DNA of 21,262 nt from JAVBLQ01 sp031553435. GTDB taxonomy: Bacteria > Bacteroidota > Bacteroidia > Bacteroidales > Azobacteroidaceae. A program made the translations under genes and the position numbers. The notes under the pieces were generated by a model. It was not told where the DNA came from, ran no database searches, and was given only the letters and a program-made list of their open reading frames with translations. Positions 16,019 to 21,262 of this stretch are shown here, one piece after another. The number at the start of each line of letters is the position of its first letter. The stretch's first letter is position 1. The stretch covers positions 1 to 21,262 of the forward strand of contig JAVBLQ010000120.1 of NCBI GenBank assembly GCA_031553435.1, given 5' to 3'.

Positions 16019-16797
16019 GTCAGTTTCTCAATATTAATTACCGGACCTTCCGTACATACACAGATATGTCCGTCTACTGTATTTTCCACACAACAAAGGC
16101 ATGCCCCGATACCACATGCCATGGTATTTTCGAGGGATACCTCGCAAGGGATATGATTCCGTTTGGCATAAGCCGCTACTGCATGCATCATCGGGCTTGG
16201 GCCACACGTATATATCTGGTCGAAAAGTCCGGATTTCAGAATCGAATGATTGGTTACGTAGCCTTTTTCTCCTGAAAGTCCATCCTCGGTAGTTGTATAA
16301 ACATTTCCAAATTTGCTGAATTCATCCAGTTGTAACAAATCTCCGGCAGAGCGGGCACCCAACAGGAAGACCGGTCGGAATCCCAGTGATTTTAACCGGG
16401 AACCTAAAAATAACAGGGGAGCAGTTCCCACACCTCCGCCAATCAATAGCAATCTTTTTTCGGAGGAATCTTCTGCATGGAATTCTGGAATAGTAAAACT
16501 GTTACCCAACGGATACATCAGATTGAGTGAATCTCCGGGATTGATTTCCGAAAGTTTGCGGGTTCCATCGCCAACCAGTTGAATGAGCAACCAAAGTTCC
16601 TTTTTTTCTGTATCAATAAAATGAATGGAAATCGGGCGCCGTAGAAAAGTGTTGGGAGAGCCATCCACACGAACCTGGACAAATTGTCCCGGATGCATTT
16701 CCGGCAACGATTCTTCCCGGGTCAGTTTTAATAAGCAATAATTGGAATGTAAACGGATGTTTTCTTTTACAGTCCAGTCTGCCACATATTTCTTCAT
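16006..16797 (-). CDS. pyrK: dihydroorotate dehydrogenase electron-transfer subunit
   Basis: A 263-residue ferredoxin-reductase-like subunit carrying FAD and a [2Fe-2S] cluster, forming the heterotetramer with PyrD. The FAD-binding motif RRPISIH is at 53-59, the NAD-binding loop GGGVGTAPLLFLG at 120-132, and YTCGPSPMM near 196-204. The cluster ligands follow the family pattern C-x4-C-x2-C-x11-C at C228, C233, C236 and C248. It overlaps pyrD by 13 bp and follows the XRE-type regulator gene by 38 bp, so the three may be co-transcribed. Confidence 0.96.
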   Translation of the reverse strand: MKKYVADWTVKENIRLHSNYCLLKLTREESLPEMHPGQFVQVRVDGSPNTFLRRPISIHFIDTEKKELWLLIQLVGDGTRKLSEINPGDSLNLMYPLGNSFTIPEFHAEDSSEKRLLLIGGGVGTAPLLFLGSRLKSLGFRPVFLLGARSAGDLLQLDEFSKFGNVYTTTEDGLSGEKGYVTNHSILKSGLFDQIYTCGPSPMMHAVAAYAKRNHIPCEVSLENTMACGIGACLCCVENTVDGHICVCTEGPVINIEKLTWQI

Positions 16798-16835
16798 GTT
16801 GTCGTTATTTTTTCAACGCGAAGTTACAAAAAATA

Positions 16836-17276
16836 TTACTTATCCGGAGAAAAACTGTCAAAAGTATTATCCGAGTAAAAAATCATTATTCGTTCAATTT
16901 TTTTTGTAGTGTTTTTTTTGAAGGTAATTTCTTCTTTTTGAGCAGGTTTAGGCATGATTTCTTCCGGTTTTACCTCAATTTCCTTGCGATATTCTGTTTT
17001 TTTCGGCTCTATGGGTTCATTTACAGCAATCTCATCGAATAAAGTCGGCTGAAGATAGGCTTTCTCTCCTTTGTACATAGGAAGCTTGCCGAAGAGCAAC
17101 CACTCATTGCTTATGTTTTCATATTTTGATAATATTTTAACAATTACGTCCAGGCTGGGATTATTTCGTCCATTTAAAATATGATTCATGGAAGCACGGC
17201 TGATTCCGATAGTATCTGCAAAAGAGGAAGGGTTACTTCCTTCTTTTTCTATGATTTTTTTTATCCTTTCGACCAT
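16836..17276 (-). CDS. XRE-family helix-turn-helix regulator
   Basis: A 146-residue protein. An N-terminal HTH_3/Xre domain (about 3-65) has SFADTIGISRASMNHILNGRNNPSLDVIVKIL, the standard five-helix arrangement, and ends in ISNEWLLFGKLPMYKG, common in Bacteroidetes regulators of this type. The remaining about 80 residues are charged, rich in Pro/Lys/Glu and probably flexible, with a short hydrophobic patch (IERIMIFYSD) before the end. The ligand and target are unknown. It precedes pyrK by 38 bp. The gene is followed upstream by an AT-rich non-coding region with operator-like repeats that it might bind (inference). Confidence 0.85.
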   Translation of the reverse strand: MVERIKKIIEKEGSNPSSFADTIGISRASMNHILNGRNNPSLDVIVKILSKYENISNEWLLFGKLPMYKGEKAYLQPTLFDEIAVNEPIEPKKTEYRKEIEVKPEEIMPKPAQKEEITFKKNTTKKIERIMIFYSDNTFDSFSPDK

Positions 17277-17440
17277 AAATCCTGAGTAATTAGAGAAAAA
17301 AGTTTTAAAATAAATATATCAAAATATCACTAATATATCGATTATTTCAACATAATGAAAGCATTGAATTTCAACAGATGGAATCACCTGTTTTTACAAT
17401 TACTTTCGAAACACACAAATGTATATATAATAATTCAGTT

Positions 17441-17480
17441 TTGCAAATAATATTTGCAACTTGCGAATAATACAAATATA
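17441..17480. repeat. 19-bp palindrome followed by a 20-bp-spaced degenerate copy
   Basis: TTGCAAATAATATTTGCAA (17441-17459) has perfect 8-bp arms around AAT. Exactly 20 bp later TTGCGAATAATA begins a second, half-degenerate copy, so two sites would lie on the same helix face. It is about 165-185 bp upstream of the XRE regulator gene. Confidence 0.5.
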
Positions 17481-17841
17481 TATCTATGAACAAATATAAA
17501 TGTAAACACCGAATAACATTTGGATATATTGAAAATAATTTACTTTATATAAATATCATATATATTTGATTAATATATTATTAGTTTAATGTAACAACCT
17601 ATTTTTGAAGGTTTGCAAAGCTATATTTTCAATTGTTTTTGTTTATATGCACTAATTCTTTAATTTATTTAATTTAACTTACTCATTATAAATATATTAT
17701 ATCTAATATAAACGATTATACATATTCTTTCACAACCAATACAATACAATTGTGATTTTTATAATTGTAAACACAAAAACAATCGTATAAAATACAAATG
17801 TAAATGATTATTTGAATTAATGAAAGTTGAAAGTTTACTTT

Positions 17842-17890
17842 TATTCGTATAAACAGTTGAACACACAATTGTTTATACGAATATTTTTTT
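17842..17890 (+). terminator. strong intrinsic terminator without an annotated upstream gene
   Basis: TATTCGTATAAACA (17842-17855) pairs perfectly with 17870-17883, and four more inner pairs (one G-U) close a 6-nt loop, giving an 18-bp stem. It is followed by seven T on the plus strand. The other strand lacks a T-run after the stem, so the orientation is clear. Confidence 0.75.
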
Positions 17891-18050
17891 CACAATTCTA
17901 TCTTTTTGTCAATAATCAAATCGAAATAATATAATTTATTTTTCTATCAATTTGACAAAGCTAACAGGATCTATAAATGAACCGATTCCGGTTAATGGGT
18001 CGCTACATTCTATTTTTACAGCTTGGAATTTATTTGTTTTAATTGATCGG

Positions 18051-18076
18051 ATTCGTGAACGAATTGTTTATCTTTG
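18051..18076 (+). promoter_or_regulatory. rnpB promoter with embedded palindrome
   Basis: TATCTTTG (18069-18076) is an exact TAnnTTTG box ending 6 bp before the RNase P RNA 5' end. Just upstream ATTCGT-GA-ACGAAT (18051-18064) is a perfect-arm dyad in the spacer region. A -33 element is weak: TTG sits about 23 nt from the box. Confidence 0.6.
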
Positions 18077-18081
18077 CACCT

Positions 18082-18433
18082 GTAGTCAATCGGTCTGTCG
18101 CTCTTCTATGAAGGGAGGAAAGTCCGGACAGCACAGAGCACTCTATTACCTAACAGGTAGCTGTTTGCGAGAGCAGAGTCAAGTAGAAGAAAATAACCGC
18201 CTTATTTGAGGATAAGGTAAGGGTGAGAAGGTGAGGTAAGAGCTCACCAGGTTCTGTAGTAATACAGGATGCTGTACCACTTAGAGGCTGCAAGGTCATG
18301 TATACCGGCGCATGTAGGACTGCTCGTCCGATGCCGGGGGGTAGACTGCTGGAGCCTGATGGTGACATCAGGTCGAGATAAATGACAGACACCTGCAAAT
18401 GCAGGAACAGAATCCGGCTTACAGATTGACTAC
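18082..18433 (+). ncRNA. rnpB: RNase P RNA (class A)
   Basis: The catalytic RNA that trims tRNA 5' leaders. The universal conserved regions are present in order: GAGGAAAGTCC from 18115 (CR-I, 5' strand of P4), AGGGTGAGAAGGTGAGGTAAGAG-type CR-II/III around 18229-18245 with AGCTCACC following, GGCTGCAAGG, and ACAGAATCCGGCTTA at 18407-18421 (CR-V, 3' strand of P4). The P1 helix pairs the 5' end GTAGTCAATC (18082-18091) with GATTGACTAC (18424-18433), which fixes both ends. A T-run follows at 18434-18440. The next gene starts 15 bp later, so read-through into it is possible. Confidence 0.96.
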
Positions 18434-18448
18434 TTTTTTTTAAAATAT

Positions 18449-19780
18449 ATGTTGAAATTAAAGGATATACCGCATCAAATCGTCAAACTTTGGAAATTTG
18501 TCACAGAAGATGTTTGGCGGGTGATACCTTCGGAATTAAGCGCAACCAAAAAAAGGGGCTACAATTTTTTAAAAGTAGTCAGCTTAGCTATCAGAAGGTA
18601 TCAGGAGGATGATTTGCAAAGCCGTGCTTCCGCACTTACTTACAGCACCTTTCTTTCTTTAGTTCCTCTGCTGGCTGTTTTATTGGCCATTGCCAAGGGA
18701 TTCGGCTTCAGAAACATTGTCGAGAGTCAGTTGTTTGATTATTTCCCCGGACAAAAAGAATTCCTGAGCGAGGCTTTTACCTATGTCGATTCCTATATGA
18801 ACCAAAGTAAAGAAGGTGTTTTTATCGGGATGGGAATTCTCCTTTTATTGTATACCGTATTTAATCTGATTTCGAGCATTGAAAATACATTCAACCAAAT
18901 ATGGCAGGTATCGAAAGGGAGATCTTACGGTCGAAGAATTACCGATTATTTTTCAGTTTTTTTACTTCTGCCTGTTTTTCTCATTTGTTCTTCCGGTTTA
19001 TCTATATTTTTGAATACCGCTTTCAATACCCTGAAGAATTACGAATATTTTACTCCTATTTACGAAGCTGTTATTACAATCATCCCGATAATTGTAACTG
19101 TTTTTACATTTACGGCCCTGTATATTTATATGCCGAATACCAAAGTACAATTCAAACATGCTTTTTATGCCGGTATTTTCTCTGGAATTACCTTTCAGAT
19201 CTTTCAATACATATACATCAGCGGGCAAATCTGGGTGTCAAAATATAATGCCATTTTCGGAAGTTTTGCTCTTTTGCCTTTATTACTTTTGTGGATGCAA
19301 TTGTCGTGGGTTATTTGTTTGCTGGGTGCGGAAATCACTTATGCCGGGCAAAACGTCCGGGACTATGAATTTGAAGCTGATAGTAAAAAAATCACACGCA
19401 GGTATTTTGATTTTCTTGTCTTAACGATTGCTGCTCTGATTGTTAAGCGTTTTGAGAAAGGACTTCCTTCCTATACTTCTGATGAAATTTCTGCGGACTA
19501 TAAAATCCCCATCCGTCTGACTAATCGTATATTATTCTATTTGATAGAGTTAGAAATTATCAATGAAGTGAAAGATGAGGATCAATTCCCGAATTATCAA
19601 CCGGCGCTGGATATCAACAAAATTAGCCTGGGTTACTTGTTTTCTAAAATAGACCAATATGGTTCGGAAAACTTCAAAGTCGACAATGATATTGAATTCA
19701 GGAGCGAATGGGATGCGATTGTGAAGTCCCGGGAAGATATGTTTAGTGCAAATAAGGATGTATTGCTGAAAGACCTATAA
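18449..19780 (+). CDS. YihY/BrkB-family inner-membrane protein
   Basis: A 443-residue protein of the YihY family (once mislabelled RNase BN). The signature region DDLQSRASALTYSTFLSLVPLLAVLLAI (about 53-80) opens a block of six membrane helices (to about residue 305), including LLLLYTVFNLISSIENTFNQIW, a YIYMPNTKVQFKHAFYAGI loop and LPLLLLWMQLSWVICLLGAEI. The C-terminal about 120 residues are cytoplasmic and resemble a winged-helix domain (YTSDEISADYKIPIRLTNRILFYLIELEII), a common extension in Bacteroidetes homologues. Function is unknown; a role in transport or envelope maintenance is suggested for the family. It starts 15 bp behind rnpB. Confidence 0.9.
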   Translation: MLKLKDIPHQIVKLWKFVTEDVWRVIPSELSATKKRGYNFLKVVSLAIRRYQEDDLQSRASALTYSTFLSLVPLLAVLLAIAKGFGFRNIVESQLFDYFPGQKEFLSEAFTYVDSYMNQSKEGVFIGMGILLLLYTVFNLISSIENTFNQIWQVSKGRSYGRRITDYFSVFLLLPVFLICSSGLSIFLNTAFNTLKNYEYFTPIYEAVITIIPIIVTVFTFTALYIYMPNTKVQFKHAFYAGIFSGITFQIFQYIYISGQIWVSKYNAIFGSFALLPLLLLWMQLSWVICLLGAEITYAGQNVRDYEFEADSKKITRRYFDFLVLTIAALIVKRFEKGLPSYTSDEISADYKIPIRLTNRILFYLIELEIINEVKDEDQFPNYQPALDINKISLGYLFSKIDQYGSENFKVDNDIEFRSEWDAIVKSREDMFSANKDVLLKDL

Positions 19781-19804
19781 AAAAACGGCCTTAAAAAAGC
19801 CGTT
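19781..19804 (-). terminator. terminator of the sigma/anti-sigma/DUF4252 operon
   Basis: AACGGC (19784-19789) and GCCGTT (19799-19804) form a short GC-containing stem. On the minus strand it is followed by seven T, so it ends transcripts from the DUF4252 gene 50 bp away. On the plus strand it lies just behind the YihY-family gene but lacks a T-run. Confidence 0.65.
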
Positions 19805-19852
19805 CTTAAGAGCGTTTTAACTAACTTACTCGCTTGTACGATTTGTCCGGAT

Positions 19853-20239
19853 TTATTTAGCTTCTTTTGATATTTGTTGGATATCTTCGGTTGTGAATGT
19901 GCCGAGTATCCGGATAATGGTGCAATTGGAATTGGATTGATCCACGAACATAACTAAATCTTTAATGATATCTTTGTCCTTGACTCCATAAAAATTCACA
20001 TTTTGATCTAACTTACCTATTATTTTGTTTACACCCATTTCAGATAATTTAATATCCGAAATCATACTGAGCATGGATTTGGAAACAAACACACTGGTTA
20101 TGTCTTTGTTACTTGAGAATTTATCGAATAAAAGAATACCCTCTTTGTTGGAAAGTTTTTCATACATTTTGCTTTGAGCCTGAATACCTAAAGTAAAGAA
20201 TAGAAATGCCAATGCAAAAATTAATTTTTCAGTTTTCAT
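19853..20239 (-). CDS. DUF4252 protein, probably shortened internally
   Basis: A 128-residue exported protein with a signal peptide (about 1-21, cleaved near IQAQS). The start (LLFDKFSSNKDITSVFVSKSMLSMI) and end (LVMFVDQSNSNCTIIRILGTFTTEDIQQISK) match the two ends of Bacteroidetes DUF4252 domains, which are found behind ECF sigma/anti-sigma pairs and are usually about 150-180 residues. Between them, KIIGKLDQNVNFYGVKD joins what are normally separate segments, about 35-45 residues apart, so an in-frame deletion is likely (from memory of the family, not an alignment). It starts 3 bp after the end of the anti-sigma reading tail, an operon arrangement. Function unknown. Confidence 0.7.
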   Translation of the reverse strand: MKTEKLIFALAFLFFTLGIQAQSKMYEKLSNKEGILLFDKFSSNKDITSVFVSKSMLSMISDIKLSEMGVNKIIGKLDQNVNFYGVKDKDIIKDLVMFVDQSNSNCTIIRILGTFTTEDIQQISKEAK

Positions 20240-20242
20240 AAT

Positions 20243-20634
20243 TTACTTTTTTATTTGTTTATTTAACAATACGTTTGTTTCTTTGAAAGGAGTGGAAATC
20301 AATGCTAATTGATCAATTCCCTTGTTGAAATTAACCGAAACTAATTGTAGTGCCTTTTTCGTTTCGATGCGGGCCTTTTGTCGGACATTCCGGTCGGTTT
20401 CTGCTTTTCTTCCTCGGCAAGCTTGTCGATGAGTCTACTGAGTTTATTTTCCAAATCGGAAGGAACATCAACCGGAGTCGATCGATATAGTTGTAAAAAC
20501 AACTCTTTTTCCTCCGCCAGTTTTTCTTCTGCTTCCTCGCTTTGAAAGTACCACAATAGCTCTTGTTCTTGATCCGGGGTGGTTTCACCGTGGTAAAAAG
20601 CATCGATTAATTGGGGTATTTTATCTGTTTTCAT
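20243..20634 (-). pseudogene. anti-sigma factor gene, membrane segment lost and frame broken
   Basis: The start at 20634 overlaps the sigma stop in ATGA, a coupling that favours it over the ATG four codons earlier. The first frame (MKTDKIPQLIDAFYHGETTP onward) matches the cytoplasmic N-terminus of Bacteroidetes anti-sigma proteins but ends at a TAG at 20341-20343 after a basic stretch. There is no transmembrane helix. In another frame the same DNA continues ETKKALQLVSVNFNKGIDQL...LLNKQIKK to a TAA at 20243-20245, exactly 3 bp before the DUF4252 start; this looks like the normal extracytoplasmic tail. The junction lies at roughly 20355-20375. An out-of-frame deletion of the membrane segment explains both halves. 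Confidence 0.65.
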
Positions 20635-20921
20635 CGTTGTTCCCAAATAATAAATTGTTCTCTGATCATCCTTCTGACCCTTGATAGGATGACTTTAATA
20701 TTTCCCCTGTTCAGGCCTGTCATTTGTTCGATTTCTTCATCCGAATAACCGTCCCAATGCTTCAATTGCATTACCAACCGTTGTTGTTCGGGCAGCTTCT
20801 GCATCAGGGAAGTTACGAGGTTGATTTGGTCCTGCACGACATCTTCTTCATTTTGTACCATCCGCCGGTACAATTTCGAGTGATAGGGAAGATATGTGTT
20901 TTTGAAAGTTTCCGAACTCAT
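20631..20921 (-). CDS. ECF sigma factor remnant with sigma-4 but almost no sigma-2
   Basis: Only 96 residues, against about 160-170 for ECF sigma factors. The first 19 or so residues (MSSETFKNTYLPYHSKLYR) are a typical start of Bacteroidetes ECF factors. Then NEEDVVQDQINLVTSLMQKLPEQQRLVM begins the region just before sigma-4, followed by a complete sigma-4 helix-turn-helix (DGYSDEEIEQMTGLNRGNIKVILSRVRRMIREQF). The part between, sigma-2 with core-polymerase and -10 contacts, about 70 residues, is absent while the frame is kept. It should bind a -35-like sequence but not form a working holoenzyme. It overlaps the anti-sigma start by 4 bp. Confidence 0.75.
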   Translation of the reverse strand: MSSETFKNTYLPYHSKLYRRMVQNEEDVVQDQINLVTSLMQKLPEQQRLVMQLKHWDGYSDEEIEQMTGLNRGNIKVILSRVRRMIREQFIIWEQR

Positions 20922-20944
20922 TATCTACTAATCTGGTTGTCTTA

Positions 20945-20970
20945 CAAATCGATCGTGCACGATCGATTTG
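20945..20970. repeat. 26-bp perfect palindrome upstream of the sigma gene
   Basis: The half-site CAAATCGATCGTG is followed without spacer by its exact reverse complement. It ends 24 bp before the sigma-factor ATG (minus strand), so it may be an operator at the promoter or a leader hairpin. Each half contains the palindromes ATCGAT and CGATCG, and the centre is GTGCAC. Confidence 0.8.
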
Positions 20971-21130
20971 CTTTCCATTATTAAGACGTAAAATTCGGAA
21001 AAAAGGTAACACGATTTTCTAAAATATTAATAATTTTGTCTTTAATGAGGGTATCAAAACAAAAAACAATACTTTTCAAATTCTTTCAAAAAAAAGAAGT
21101 GCCGATTTAGCTACTTTTACTATTAAGTAA

Positions 21131-21262
21131 TCAATAAAAATTAATGACGTATTTTTGGCCAACATTATCTAGTATGTCATTTAAGCGTTCTTTGAGATTT
21201 TGGAAGTTAAGAAAAGCATCAAAGGGTAGCCACTTGTATTTGATGAATCTCCATAATATTTC
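21131..21262 (-). CDS. C-terminal end of an IS630-like transposase, 5' part outside the window
   Basis: On the minus strand the frame is open from the window edge to a TGA at 21131-21133, giving 43 residues: EILWRFIKYKWLPFDAF, a middle with NFQNLKERLNDIL, and an end GQKYVINFY. This is the typical C-terminus of IS630-family DDE transposases, in which the catalytic Glu lies in an E.LWRF.K segment. The first visible residue could be this Glu or one near it. The element's end should lie between 20985 and 21130, in AT-rich DNA, where a terminal repeat next to a TA dinucleotide is expected; I could not fix it without the other end. Confidence 0.7.
   Translation of the reverse strand, partial: EILWRFIKYKWLPFDAFLNFQNLKERLNDILDNVGQKYVINFY

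Larger units (their letters stand above)
17277..18068. other. AT-rich non-coding region of about 800 bp
   Basis: No convincing open frame or known RNA is visible. Contents: a 19-bp palindrome with a partial copy 20 bp on (17441-17480), two ACAATTGT palindromes (17746-17753 and 17865-17872), repeated CGTATAAA-type words, and a strong plus-strand terminator at 17842-17890 with no annotated gene before it. The base composition is far richer in A and T than that of the flanking genes. I saw no DnaA-box cluster or tRNA. Confidence 0.5.

Noticed and set aside
13939..16797. xylanase-pyrD-pyrK as one functional operon
   Set aside because: Spacing is tight (25 bp), but pyrimidine synthesis and xylan cleavage have no known link and the xylanase is probably only positioned there; transcript data would be needed.
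17746..17872. Repeated ACAATTGT and CGTATAAA words as a CRISPR array
   Set aside because: The words are short, irregularly spaced and without uniform spacers; no cas gene is present.
17277..18068. AT-rich region as a replication origin
   Set aside because: No cluster of DnaA boxes (TTATCCACA-like) and no dnaA, gyrB or similar genes nearby.

Overview
The window reads as chromosomal DNA of a Bacteroidales-type bacterium (Bacteroidota). Supporting signs are a TonB-dependent receptor with an N-terminal carboxypeptidase-regulatory-like domain, DUF4625 and DUF4252 proteins, a 7TM-AraC regulator, a class A RNase P RNA, and several promoters matching the Bacteroidetes -7 box TAnnTTTG. I cannot place it to genus. 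No plasmid, phage or CRISPR signal was seen. The one mobile element is the end of an IS630-like transposase at the right edge.

Layout. (1) 1-3200: a probable metal-uptake group made of a DUF4625 protein (cut by the left edge), a TonB-dependent receptor and a small His-rich membrane protein. (2) 3248-5262: an H2O2-defence operon, a PerR-like Fur-family repressor followed by catalase, with a promoter and a terminator. (3) 5318-9148: a CDF cation transporter with a coding fragment behind it, D-lactate dehydrogenase, a cupin gene followed by broken DUF438 and DUF1858 genes, and a small outer-membrane beta-barrel protein. (4) 9410-15081: a membrane-bound AraC regulator divergent from a secreted GH99/GH71-like glycosidase, a SLC13 permease lacking its C-terminal half, and a GH10 xylanase lipoprotein. 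(5) 15107-17276: pyrD-pyrK and an XRE-type regulator. (6) 17277-18081: about 800 bp of AT-rich DNA with no gene but with operator-like palindromes and a strong orphan terminator. (7) 18082-19780: rnpB and a YihY/BrkB membrane protein. (8) 19853-20921: an ECF sigma / anti-sigma / DUF4252 operon in which all three genes appear internally shortened, preceded by a 26-bp perfect palindrome. (9) 21131-21262: the IS630-like transposase end.

The most notable property of the window is a repeated pattern of gene erosion by internal or terminal deletion. It affects DUF438, DUF1858, SLC13, sigma, anti-sigma, DUF4252 and an unidentified fragment at 5318-5488, while housekeeping neighbours look complete. 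I see no clear new defence or mobile system. The best candidates for undescribed biology are the orphan-terminated AT-rich region, the sigma-4-only/anti-sigma remnant with its palindrome, and the His-rich RGPP-tailed protein of the metal-uptake group.
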